Shown here: positions 43,701-52,271 of the stretch, piece by piece
Numbering within the stretch: position 1 is the first letter of the stretch
Layout: each line of letters starts with the position of its first letter
Assembly (NCBI RefSeq): GCF_003449015.1
Contig: NZ_QRGD01000009.1
Location: 104,536-168,535, forward strand
DNA from: Aureibaculum luteum
GTDB lineage: Bacteria > Bacteroidota > Bacteroidia > Flavobacteriales > Flavobacteriaceae
Direction: 5' to 3'
DNA: 64,000 bases
Position numbers and translations under genes: made by a program
The notes under the pieces: model-generated
Databases searched by the model: none
What the model saw: the letters and a program-made list of their open reading frames with translations, nothing else
Told to the model about the DNA's origin: nothing

Positions 43701-44429
43701 CTATTTATTTCTCATTAAATCAGAAAGTTGGTTTATTTCTAACACACCTTCAATTTCACCATTTTTCACCATAAAAATATCTTCACATAAAAATTCTAAA
43801 TTATATTTGTTGTCTTGAATTAAATATGCGTGCATATTCATAAAGTTCTTTTTATGTTCAGCTTCTAAATTATTGTCAGCTATAAAAATGAGTCCTTTTC
43901 TGGGGATTGATACCATTAACTCATCGCAATCTAGCATTTTATGAGCTTCTAGCATATGCTTTTTACTTAGGATACTTTCTGATGCAATAAAAGAAAGTTT
44001 AGAGGATAAAACTTGATACGGTAATTTGTCATCTATAGGATTCCAAAACTCAAAATTAGCAGCCCTATTATCTAAGTTTTGAGCTCCTTTTTCTACAAGC
44101 ATATTATAAAAGTCTTCATTTTGAGTTGCGGTTTTAATATGGAGTAGTTGTGGATCACCTACTTTATCTAAATTGATATCATCTAACATTACGTAGGTAG
44201 TATAGATATTAGCATAAATAGAATCACGCTCATAAAAGACGGCAGCAATTTCGTTATTCATGTCAAATTCAGTAGTCTTTCCTGAAACTAATGAAGGATA
44301 TATATTTAAATCTGACAGTTCTTCTGTTGTTTGGTCAACAGGTTTTACAGTCGTTTTTGTTTGCTGAGGTCTTACGTTGGTTGGCTTTGAAGGGCCTAAT
44401 CCTAGTATTTTTCTAAAAAGGTTTGTCAT
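43701..44429 (-). CDS. Cytoplasmic protein of unknown function
   Basis: 242 residues without a signal peptide. The N-terminal 35 residues (FLGLGPSKPTNVRPQQTKTT region) are low-complexity and Pro/Thr/Gln-rich; the rest alternates strands and helices (NEIAAVFYERDSIYANIYTTYVML, DELMVSIPRKGLIFIADN, EFLCEDIFMVKNGEIEGVLEI). It resembles no family I can name. It is one of few non-exported products of the island and heads a two-gene unit with the SH3-like gene. Confidence 0.6.
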   Translation of the reverse strand: MTNLFRKILGLGPSKPTNVRPQQTKTTVKPVDQTTEELSDLNIYPSLVSGKTTEFDMNNEIAAVFYERDSIYANIYTTYVMLDDINLDKVGDPQLLHIKTATQNEDFYNMLVEKGAQNLDNRAANFEFWNPIDDKLPYQVLSSKLSFIASESILSKKHMLEAHKMLDCDELMVSIPRKGLIFIADNNLEAEHKKNFMNMHAYLIQDNKYNLEFLCEDIFMVKNGEIEGVLEINQLSDLMRNK

Positions 44430-44449
44430 TGTTCTTTTTTTTGATACTT

Positions 44450-44457
44450 CAAAAGTA
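44450..44457 (-). promoter_or_regulatory. -7 element of shared-architecture promoter 3
   Basis: Minus strand reads TACTTTTG (TAxxTTTG), 21 bp before the 44429 start. The proximal half-site begins 36 bp upstream. Confidence 0.65.
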
Positions 44458-44485
44458 ACTTAGTAAACACTAAGTAAAAGGTGTT

Positions 44486-44521
44486 AATGTCAATTCGGGG
44501 TGTATTAAGCCATATTTGAAT
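44486..44521 (-). promoter_or_regulatory. Tandem half-site motif, copy 2
   Basis: Gene-strand distal half TCAAATATGGCTT and proximal half CACCCCGAATTGACATT with cores 21 bp apart, nearly identical to copy 1. Confidence 0.65.
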
Positions 44522-44625
44522 AGTTGTATGGTAGATTAGAAGATTTCTAGATGAATTAATAGGAAATAGGTTTTCAAAAGTTACAATTGGAGAATTGGTC
44601 TTTTTTAAGAAATGTTAGATTTGTA

Positions 44626-45186
44626 TTACTTTTCGCAATCAACAGTCTCATCTAATAAATGATTGTTGTTTAATTTGAAATCAATCGCTCTATTTAATAT
44701 TAGTTCTTTTTTACCTGTATCAGGATTCATTTCATTGTCAAAAAAAATAATGGTTAGGGTTGTACCTTTTTTTAAGGCCGTTCTAAAGTTTTCAAAGGTG
44801 ACTTTGTCATAATTTTTAAACGGATTTTCGAACATTTCTTCATCTATTAAAAACACGATCTTTTTAAAACGTTCTGATTTCGATGAAGTAAAATCTAATC
44901 CACCGCGATAGCCATCTCTATAATTATTTGTAAATTCAATTAAAAAACTAGGCATTTTTGATTCCTTGCAATGAATGGGAAAAAAAAGAATATAGTCTTT
45001 ATTTGAAAAATTAGTTAAAGAAATTTTATTATCAAGCGAGGTAAGTGTCCAACCCTCATTTTGAATGTTATAAATTTCATTTTCAGATAATTCATCAAAA
45101 TTAATAATTGAATCTTTACTTATATTTTGAGCATTTATGCTAAAGCTTGCTATTAATAATATTAACGTGATTACGAGTTTGTTCAT
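44626..45186 (-). CDS. Secreted protein of unknown function
   Basis: 186 residues with a signal peptide (KLVITLILLIASFSINAQ). The mature part begins NISKDSIINFDELSENEIYNI and ends in a Cys-containing tail DETVDCEK. No catalytic motif or known domain is visible. It follows the lipoprotein gene at 45276 after 89 bp on the same strand, so it is possibly the last gene of that unit. Confidence 0.6.
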   Translation of the reverse strand: MNKLVITLILLIASFSINAQNISKDSIINFDELSENEIYNIQNEGWTLTSLDNKISLTNFSNKDYILFFPIHCKESKMPSFLIEFTNNYRDGYRGGLDFTSSKSERFKKIVFLIDEEMFENPFKNYDKVTFENFRTALKKGTTLTIIFFDNEMNPDTGKKELILNRAIDFKLNNNHLLDETVDCEK

Positions 45187-45275
45187 TAGTTTTTTTCGTT
45201 GTTAAATTACTTATAACATTAATTTTATTGCTATTTGAACTATAAGCCTATTATGTAATTACAATTTTTAAATCT

Positions 45276-46055
45276 TTATTTGAATTCTATAAGCTCGTCA
45301 TTTGGCAAGTCATATTCATATAATTTAGTGGTATCATTATATTCATAGTATAGCCATTGTATAGTATTGGTTTTCTCTTCAAAAGTGTTAAAAATTCCGA
45401 ATACAGAATACTCTTTGTCGTTTTTGGTCCGTGTTTCTATGGAATATCCCAACTGCTCGTTGTTTTGGAGACTTTGTTTTATGAATTCATTAGTAGTGTT
45501 AGCAATATAATATTCTACAACCGAATAGCTATCCTCAAGAAAACTTTGCGTATAATTATTTTCTTCAGGTGCAGTATTTATAAGTTTTTTGGTATACTGT
45601 TTTCTGAATTTTGAAATATTGCCATCCTTAATTTTTTTAGAATTGACAATTACTTCTGTTAGCATTGGAATATCGCCTTCACCAGCAATGTAAATGGTAT
45701 CTTTTATCCATTTAATTTCTATGATATCACCTTTTAAAAAATCCCTATCCTCAATCTTACTGTTTATAAAACTCAATGCATCACTGCCCTTATTCGCATG
45801 AAGCAAATAATAATCTCCATCATCATTATAGCTTACAAAATCTAAAGTATCGATGTATATAGTATTAGGTTGTTTTGTGACTTTTTCTTTTACAGTGAGA
45901 GTGTCTTTAATGGTAGCAGCCTCTTGAGTAACGATGCTGTCTTTTGATACTTCTTCGTTGCTATTTTTGTTTTCTTTTTCGTTTTCAACATTTTCCTTAC
46001 AAGAAAGCAGTAGTACAAGAGGTATAAATATCCAGATTTTGTTCATTATTTTCAT
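45276..46055 (-). CDS. Lipoprotein of unknown function
   Basis: 259 residues from the ATG at 46055; an upstream in-frame ATG at 46109 would overlap the preceding gene and bury the signal peptide. Lipobox LVLLLSCKEN near residue 14, then a Glu/Asn/Lys-rich linker of about 40 residues as is usual after a lipid anchor. The rest is a single mixed domain (YIDTLDFVSYNDDGDYYLLHAN, RDFLKGDIIEIKWIKDTIYIAG). Family unknown. It starts 4 bp after the stop of the upstream lipoprotein gene. Confidence 0.62.
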   Translation of the reverse strand: MKIMNKIWIFIPLVLLLSCKENVENEKENKNSNEEVSKDSIVTQEAATIKDTLTVKEKVTKQPNTIYIDTLDFVSYNDDGDYYLLHANKGSDALSFINSKIEDRDFLKGDIIEIKWIKDTIYIAGEGDIPMLTEVIVNSKKIKDGNISKFRKQYTKKLINTAPEENNYTQSFLEDSYSVVEYYIANTTNEFIKQSLQNNEQLGYSIETRTKNDKEYSVFGIFNTFEEKTNTIQWLYYEYNDTTKLYEYDLPNDELIEFK

Positions 46056-46059
46056 GTTT

Positions 46060-46806
46060 TTAGTTTTCGTCAAAATGTATTGTTTTTTCAAGGGTACGGT
46101 TGTACTCAATAGTACTATTTTTTATTAATTTAGGGTTTGTCAAACCATATTCTATTCTTTCTAGTTTAATTTCTAAACGTGTTGGAATGGTTAAAGAATC
46201 ATTAAAATAAGATTTAGGAATGGTATAGTTACCAGAGGCAACTATTAGCGTGTCCATTTGTCTTTCTCCAAAACCGTGTTGGGTTATATTTTCTGAAGTT
46301 TCTTTAATAACTAGTGTTCCTTTTTGAAATTCCAAATGATGTGGTGTGTAAAGATGATTCCAATTAAAAACAAAATCCTCGTTTGTTGAGATACGATCTG
46401 GGATATTAAATTCGGTATTTCTGTTTTGAATCAAAGGCTTTATATAAGCTAAAGGATAGGTAGTGCTATCAGGTAAAATGATTTCAAAATAATAAGAATC
46501 GCTTCTGCGTAAACTATCCGTTCGGTAAAACGATGTTTTTGTATAGTACAATTCGTTTTTTACATATAATTCCAAAGGAAAGCCATTTAATAACACTTTT
46601 ATGTTTTCATTAATTATCTTTTTTTTACCATCCGTCAGTACTACTTTTACTTGGTTTAAAGCGTCTTCTCTGTCACCATCTTTAATTTGAATATGTACTT
46701 TTAATTTTTCTATATTTTTTGCGTCTGCATCAGAAAGTGTTGAAACATCACAGCTACTAAAAATGAATAGAATTAATAGTATGGAAAAGTATCTTCTCAT
46801 AATCAT
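46060..46806 (-). CDS. Lipoprotein of unknown function
   Basis: 248 residues. Lipobox ILFIFSSCDVS near residue 19 in a typical signal. The mature part is beta-rich (KLKVHIQIKDGDREDALNQVKVVL, FEIILPDSTTYPLAYIKP, LEIKLERIEYGLTNPKLI), reminiscent of immunoglobulin-like or carbohydrate-surface domains, without a family match that I can name. It heads the unit with 45276 and has its own copy of the shared promoter motif. Confidence 0.62.
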   Translation of the reverse strand: MIMRRYFSILLILFIFSSCDVSTLSDADAKNIEKLKVHIQIKDGDREDALNQVKVVLTDGKKKIINENIKVLLNGFPLELYVKNELYYTKTSFYRTDSLRRSDSYYFEIILPDSTTYPLAYIKPLIQNRNTEFNIPDRISTNEDFVFNWNHLYTPHHLEFQKGTLVIKETSENITQHGFGERQMDTLIVASGNYTIPKSYFNDSLTIPTRLEIKLERIEYGLTNPKLIKNSTIEYNRTLEKTIHFDEN

Positions 46807-46874
46807 AAGTAACGTTTTTGCAAGTGAATTGTTATAGAATAGATTTTGGGAGAGTCGTTATTTCTATAATAAGT

Positions 46875-46882
46875 CAAAAATA
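46875..46882 (-). promoter_or_regulatory. -7 element of shared-architecture promoter 4
   Basis: Minus strand reads TATTTTTG (TAxxTTTG), 69 bp before the 46806 start. The proximal half-site begins 36 bp upstream. Confidence 0.65.
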
Positions 46883-46910
46883 GGATCCATTGGTCAACTA
46901 TAAAGCTACC

Positions 46911-46947
46911 AATGTGAATTCGAGGTGATTTAATATATATTTGAAAT
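46911..46947 (-). promoter_or_regulatory. Tandem half-site motif, copy 3
   Basis: Gene-strand distal half TCAAATATATATT and proximal half CACCTCGAATTCACATT, cores 21 bp apart. It is the most diverged of the three long copies. Confidence 0.6.
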
Positions 46948-47103
46948 ATGAGACTATAGATTTGGATTTTGAAATTTTAAAACTACCAAGCTATTGAAGA
47001 AGGTGTCGCAAGGAATAGACAGTATTATACAAACAATCTATTTTATGAATTTGGTTTAAGATTTGTCGTTGTTAAGATTGACTTTTGTGGGTAATTGTGT
47101 TTA

Positions 47104-49149
47104 TTAGTCAACTACATTCTTTAGTTTTACAAGTAAGCGTTTATTTTTAATATCTTTCACAAGTTTGTTTAAAGCTTTTAAGTGTGCTTGTCCGTCCTTT
47201 GGAATCATATCTTTTAAAATACTATAGTTAGAAATTATGGTAAGATTATTATTCGTTTTCTTATTTTTTGTTACGTTTAATTCAAATTGATAAGCTCCAT
47301 AATCATTTTTAAAATTGATATTACTATCATCAAAACCTAATATTTCAATAGTACAAGGGAATTCTAAAATGAACATGAGATAATCGGTATAACCATAATC
47401 AAGATAGTAATTCAAATTGTCATCGTCAGTTTCACTTTCAATTTTTGTGTGCTGAATTAACTTGTCAAGTGAAATACTTGCAATGCTATCATTTAAAAAG
47501 ATTAGAGCATCTTTAAGAGTACCCTCAGCATTAATATAATAATTAAAAGGGGATGTGTTTTTTAATTTAGTTGAGATGACAGTATCAATCTGTATTCCAG
47601 TATCATTTCCCTCATATTCTGACAAGGCATCGTAAAAGTCATTTGCTTCCTTATTTTCATTTAACATATCGAAAAAGGTTCTTAAATCTGTAGACAAACC
47701 ACCAGATGCATTAAATTTATATTTAAAAGTGGCATTCTTTTCTTTAAGGTTTACTTCATTATAGAAGATTTGTCTTATAAAATTACGCTGGGCACTCATT
47801 CCAGGTAGTTTTATAATATTCACTATTACCGAATCTACTTCAGCTAGTTTTAAATCATAGCCGATAAATTTATCACTTTTTTTAATTTTTTTAGTCAAAT
47901 ATGGTTTCGTAATCACAGCTTCAGTATTATAGATAGAAGTTGGTATTTCATTAATTTGATATTTGAAATAGGCTTCATGAGGATATAGAAGATTTAAAGC
48001 ACCTTGTCCATTATCATAGGTAAAAAAGACGTGGTCAAATTCACCCATTCTAATATTATAGGGATCAATTTTTCCTGTTCGTTTACTTCTAGCAAAAACA
48101 GCGGAATATTCAATTTCTAAATCTTCTAAGAGTCTTCTATACAAACGTTTTATACTGAAGGGGTTAAAACGTTTCTCTTTAAGAAAATAACCACTATTTT
48201 TTAATATTTCAGCTTCCTTTGCAGGCTCCATTTGCATATTTTCAATAATATCAGCGTGTAAAAGTTCAAACTGATAATATTTAGTACTGTCTTTCGCATG
48301 ACCAAGTACTCTTTTTTTCCATCTCCGATAAAATGACGAATTCTCAGTGTCAAATGAAATAGGCTGAGTGATAATATTAAACTCTTGATTATATACTTCT
48401 TTCCATGTTCTAATTTTGTTTTTATCCTTATCTAATGAATAATACACATATGGTAAATCACAAGGTAAACACCTATTTTCATTTTCTGATATACCTTTAA
48501 CTTTTTCCATTTTAAAAACACAGTAAAACAAGGTGTCATTTAAGATGACTTGAGGTTCTGGAAAATTATTGTATGGTTTATATCTCATATAAATACCTGG
48601 GTCAGTTCTAACGGTATATTGAGTATTAAAACTGGGTACATTACTGTATAAATTTACAAAATCCTTGAGTTCATATTTCTTAAGGTACTGAGTATACATA
48701 TAAGAAGTTACAATAGTATCTCCGGGCTCAACTCCAGGTATTGGGTAATTTATTGCCCCAAATTTTTTGTTTTTTGAATTACGTTTAAAAACTAAACTAG
48801 AGTCTAATTCGACTATGGAACCGTCGGCTTTTAATGTTTTTACATTAATAGCTTTTAGGTTATCACTCATAAATTCGGTCAAATTCAAAAAAGCGAATTC
48901 ATCTACACCAGAAGTATTGTTTATGACTAGCTTAGTGTTAACAGAAATTTGTTTTTTATAACGAGACCAAGACTTAGTGTAAGTAACATCAGTGTAAGAA
49001 TGCTTATAATAGGCATCAGATTTTTTACATTGCTCTAGAAATTCAATTGTAGGAATACTATCATTAGCAAAGGAAAGATTGCTAATTGCTAAGATAATAC
49101 ACAAGATATAGTATTTATTCGCTCTTTTTTTTAAAAATAATAGGTTCAT
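47104..49149 (-). CDS. DUF3857-type protein with degenerate transglutaminase region
   Basis: 681 residues with a signal peptide (about 10-28, ending SNLSFA). N-terminal DUF3857-like beta domain (KSWSRYKKQISVNTKLVINN to YTQYLKKYELKDF). The middle corresponds to the transglutaminase-like core of the upstream paralogue: GEFDHVFFTYDNGQGALNLLYPHE keeps the His region, but the segment expected to carry the catalytic Cys reads NPFSIKRLYRRLLEDLEIEYSAVF and has none. It is therefore probably a non-catalytic partner. Its start lies 35 bp inside the upstream gene, which indicates coupling. Probably periplasmic. Confidence 0.7.
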   Translation of the reverse strand: MNLLFLKKRANKYYILCIILAISNLSFANDSIPTIEFLEQCKKSDAYYKHSYTDVTYTKSWSRYKKQISVNTKLVINNTSGVDEFAFLNLTEFMSDNLKAINVKTLKADGSIVELDSSLVFKRNSKNKKFGAINYPIPGVEPGDTIVTSYMYTQYLKKYELKDFVNLYSNVPSFNTQYTVRTDPGIYMRYKPYNNFPEPQVILNDTLFYCVFKMEKVKGISENENRCLPCDLPYVYYSLDKDKNKIRTWKEVYNQEFNIITQPISFDTENSSFYRRWKKRVLGHAKDSTKYYQFELLHADIIENMQMEPAKEAEILKNSGYFLKEKRFNPFSIKRLYRRLLEDLEIEYSAVFARSKRTGKIDPYNIRMGEFDHVFFTYDNGQGALNLLYPHEAYFKYQINEIPTSIYNTEAVITKPYLTKKIKKSDKFIGYDLKLAEVDSVIVNIIKLPGMSAQRNFIRQIFYNEVNLKEKNATFKYKFNASGGLSTDLRTFFDMLNENKEANDFYDALSEYEGNDTGIQIDTVISTKLKNTSPFNYYINAEGTLKDALIFLNDSIASISLDKLIQHTKIESETDDDNLNYYLDYGYTDYLMFILEFPCTIEILGFDDSNINFKNDYGAYQFELNVTKNKKTNNNLTIISNYSILKDMIPKDGQAHLKALNKLVKDIKNKRLLVKLKNVVD

Positions 49150-50947
49150 TAATTATCTTTTTAAATGCTATTAAAATCTCATTTGTAATGTCTACATTTT
49201 CCTTATTGATAAAAATATGGTCGAATACAAATTCATAATTACACGCTATAATATATTCTGATGGGTTTGATATTTTTAATACTAACGAAACACCATTATC
49301 GGAATAGCGATGCTCAATGGGTTTAAAATTTTGAACAGGCTCATCCATCTTAATCTTTAAATTTATTTTTTTATCGAATGGACTACCTATATGGGAGCCT
49401 TGTAATAAAGTCTCACGCTCTACTGATTCAAAGATTCTAGGTAAAAAATCAATAAATAGAAACCTATTAACACCATCTTTAATTATTTTTCCATTTACAG
49501 CTAGTTTCCCTTTCGTCTCAAATGCATTATCATTATTGTTGATTTTTAAATCAGAAATGGTTTGATTTCCGAATACGGATTCATAATGTTTTTTTGCTGT
49601 AGCGTTGACCTTGGTTTTTCCTACATATTTAAACTCACGTTTTAGAAAATTACCTGATATTCCATGATAGTTTGCTTTAAAAATGCCTTCCAAAAGTGCG
49701 TTATTAGCACTAGCATCTAAAGTAATTTCGTAGTTAATTAAATTCTGCTGTGGTGTAAAACTATTTACTTTAAAGAAAGCTCCGCCGTCTGAATTAATAA
49801 TTAAAATAGATCGATTTTGTAAACTTTGAACGGGAGTCTCCATAAAGTGGATAGGATCAGTAGGATCTAACAGAATAGGTTTGTCCGCTATATAGGCGAT
49901 ACATATAACATGGTTTGCAGAACTTAACGAAGGGAAATCACAATCACTAATATGATCGTAGGTAGCTGCTAAAGCAATATCACTTCTAATCCCTTTATAG
50001 TTTAATGCCTCGGATAGAAAATTTGACAAATCTTTACAATCTCCTTGTTTGTTAGTAAGCACTTCATTGGCTGCTGTCGGTATAAATGCTCCCATTCCTA
50101 TTTCTATGGCAACATATTTCATGTTATTTTGTACATAATTATAGAGAATTTTCGTTATCTCTATTGGGTCAGTTACACCTTTCGTTAATTCATTTATTTT
50201 TTGAATAGAAGCAGCGTCTAGCCCTCTTTTTCTTTCTACCTTCTTAAGGTACCAATCGTTCATATATTTTCTTTCCATGCCACTATAAGAGGCAGGGATA
50301 ATTAAGGTTCTCATTAAAGGCTGCTTTATATTTCTATAAATTCCAAAGAATGATAACGGATTGGGTTCAATTTTTTTTGGAATTACCTCAATATTCCATT
50401 TTGTTAGATTAGTAGACTTTACAGAGTCAATAGATAAATAGTTTAATGAATCTTTATAAATGGTATTGTGGATAAAGCGGAAAGAATCAGGAACTGATAT
50501 TTGATATTTTAAGGTATCGATTTCATTATTAGAGAAAAAACGCAAATCTGAAAAATACATTAATTCTTTACATTGAAGGGTATAGGTAATTCTGGCCTCC
50601 TCATTTGGTGGAACAACAATTAATTTTACTTTTCTACTTGCAATATAATCAAGTTCAAGATTTTCTTCATTTACTTCATTGTTTTTTAACAGTTTAAAAC
50701 GTTTTCCTTTTTTTGTATATACTTTAATGTCAGAAATTTTTTCGAGTTCCGTATCGTAAAAAATAGGATAAACAATTGTTGCTTCACTCTTTTTTAAAGC
50801 TATGGTTATGTTTTTTACAAAAGAAGTGTCTGCCTTTATAAAAATATTCTCAAACCTTGATTTTAAAGCAATGTCTTGAGCGAATACGCTTGTAGAAATG
50901 ATAAAAAATAAGGTAAATTGGGTTAGTTTAATAATTGAGTTATTCAT
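49115..50947 (-). CDS. DUF3857 / transglutaminase-like secreted protein
   Basis: 610 residues with a signal peptide (about 1-23, ending SVFAQ). An N-terminal DUF3857 domain (about 40-200) precedes a transglutaminase-like core with an intact triad: Cys304 in KQGDCKDLS, His346 in SANHVICI and Asp361 in LLDPTDP. A C-terminal beta domain follows. Members are found near surface or polysaccharide functions in Bacteroidota, and their substrates are unknown. Cross-linking or peptidase activity is possible. It heads the pair with the degenerate paralogue. Confidence 0.83.
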   Translation of the reverse strand: MNNSIIKLTQFTLFFIISTSVFAQDIALKSRFENIFIKADTSFVKNITIALKKSEATIVYPIFYDTELEKISDIKVYTKKGKRFKLLKNNEVNEENLELDYIASRKVKLIVVPPNEEARITYTLQCKELMYFSDLRFFSNNEIDTLKYQISVPDSFRFIHNTIYKDSLNYLSIDSVKSTNLTKWNIEVIPKKIEPNPLSFFGIYRNIKQPLMRTLIIPASYSGMERKYMNDWYLKKVERKRGLDAASIQKINELTKGVTDPIEITKILYNYVQNNMKYVAIEIGMGAFIPTAANEVLTNKQGDCKDLSNFLSEALNYKGIRSDIALAATYDHISDCDFPSLSSANHVICIAYIADKPILLDPTDPIHFMETPVQSLQNRSILIINSDGGAFFKVNSFTPQQNLINYEITLDASANNALLEGIFKANYHGISGNFLKREFKYVGKTKVNATAKKHYESVFGNQTISDLKINNNDNAFETKGKLAVNGKIIKDGVNRFLFIDFLPRIFESVERETLLQGSHIGSPFDKKINLKIKMDEPVQNFKPIEHRYSDNGVSLVLKISNPSEYIIACNYEFVFDHIFINKENVDITNEILIAFKKIINEPIIFKKKSE

Positions 50948-51016
50948 ATGTTTATACTCATATGTTGGCTTGTAATAATAGTAATGTATTGCTTTTGATA
51001 TTGTTATGAATTGTTT

Positions 51017-51511
51017 TTATATTTTCGATTTTACGAACTTTTCTAATTTTCCTTTATTCTTTCTTTTAATTAGTTTTTCAATATCGGCGTTTTTTCCAAG
51101 TTCAGATTTGTTTTTCTCATAAAAGGCAATAGTACTCTCAACACCTTTTAAAGTACACTTTTCATCGTCTTTAGAATAATTGTTTACCAAACTGTATTTG
51201 GTCCAACCACTCATAAAAGACATTAGACATTCAGCACATTCTAAGGGCACTAAACCTTGAACTAATTTAATTGAAACCGTTGGGCTTCCACTCATCCATT
51301 GCATTAAAAAAGCATTTATTTGTTTCCGTTTCGCTTTTTCTTGGTCAAGAGGGGTGTTTTGTATCCATTCGATACTCGCCAAAACCAAGGATTCATTTTG
51401 TTTAAAATCTTCTTCCGTTTCAAGTTTAATATGATCAGGAATAACAACTTCTTGAGCATTCATATTTTTTCCGATAAAAATAAAAAGGGCAATAATCAAT
51501 AATTTTTTCAT
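51017..51511 (-). CDS. Secreted protein of unknown function
   Basis: 164 residues from the ATG at 51511, where a signal peptide begins (KKLLIIALFIFIGKNMNAQ). The frame is open upstream to 51538. Mature part is helical, with VPLECAECLMSFMSGWTKYSLVNNY containing a CAEC pair near residue 95 and a third Cys in EKCTLK. The tail is lysine-rich. No known family recognised. It precedes the DUF3857 gene on the same strand with a 69-bp gap. Confidence 0.6.
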   Translation of the reverse strand: MKKLLIIALFIFIGKNMNAQEVVIPDHIKLETEEDFKQNESLVLASIEWIQNTPLDQEKAKRKQINAFLMQWMSGSPTVSIKLVQGLVPLECAECLMSFMSGWTKYSLVNNYSKDDEKCTLKGVESTIAFYEKNKSELGKNADIEKLIKRKNKGKLEKFVKSKI

Positions 51512-51856
51512 AGTATTTATTTTAAATGATGATAGCATTTGATTAGCGAATAGTATTTAGAACCATAAGCGTTTGTTTTTATGCGAATGATAAAGATGCC
51601 AGAATTAAATTAGAAAAAGGATAAGTTGAATAGGGGCATATTTAGCGACTAAATATCAAATATAAGAAGAATTGTATTTAGAATCAAATTGAATAAGTAC
51701 TATATAAAACGGTTTAGTAGTTTGTAGTTAAGAAGTCAATATTGGTAAAATAAATTGTGTTTTACCTAATAAAATGACACCATCATTTTACTATTCGTAT
51801 ATGATAGTTTTTTCTAAATTTTGGAATTATTATAGTTATAGAAAAGTCACCCGAAC
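51512..51856. other. 345-bp intergenic region
   Basis: Very AT-rich, no credible gene. On the minus strand a TATATTTG -7 element is at 51657-51664, about 146 bp before the 51511 start. A weak resemblance to the shared promoter motif near 51620-51645 lacks the fixed 36-bp spacing. Confidence 0.4.
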
Positions 51857-52210
51857 CTACTTATTAAAAAAGGCGTTCTCTTCATCAGTTAATAATCTTG
51901 AATGGATTAAGAAACGAAGTCCCAACGGTATTTCTAAGGAAAAACTAGCACCGCGACCTTCGGTAATATCTACGGTTAAGTGGGTGTGTTTCCAATATTC
52001 AAATTGATCTTGGTTCATGTAAAAATTAACACCCTCAATTTCTCCTAAAAGAATATCACTTTCATCTAAATACATATCTCCTTTTTCAAAAACCATAGGA
52101 GCAGAGCCATCACAACAGCCACCACTTTGATGAAAAATTAATTCGCCATGTTTTGCTTTTAATTGTTGTAAAATTATTGCTGCTTTTTTCGTAATTGCTA
52201 TTCTTTCCAT
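51857..52210 (-). CDS. DUF779 family protein
   Basis: 117 residues, cytoplasmic. Conserved blocks: KHGELIFHQSGGCCDGSAPM near residues 19-38 with adjacent cysteines, then FYMNQDQFEYWKHTHLTVDI near 63-82 and RGASFSLE. DUF779 genes are regularly adjacent to NAD-dependent aldehyde dehydrogenases, as here (61 bp downstream of one), but no activity is known; the two Cys could bind metal. Confidence 0.9.
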   Translation of the reverse strand: MERIAITKKAAIILQQLKAKHGELIFHQSGGCCDGSAPMVFEKGDMYLDESDILLGEIEGVNFYMNQDQFEYWKHTHLTVDITEGRGASFSLEIPLGLRFLIHSRLLTDEENAFFNK

Positions 52211-52271
52211 GGTATGAAGTTTAAAAAAAGGCTGAATATAATATCCAGCCTTGGCTATAAAAAAGAATCTA

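Noticed and set aside
51600..51664. A fifth copy of the island promoter motif upstream of the 51511 gene
   Set aside because: Only part of the proximal half is recognisable and no TAxxTTTG lies at the fixed 36-bp distance; the nearby TATATTTG at 51657-51664 is on the wrong side of the presumed motif.
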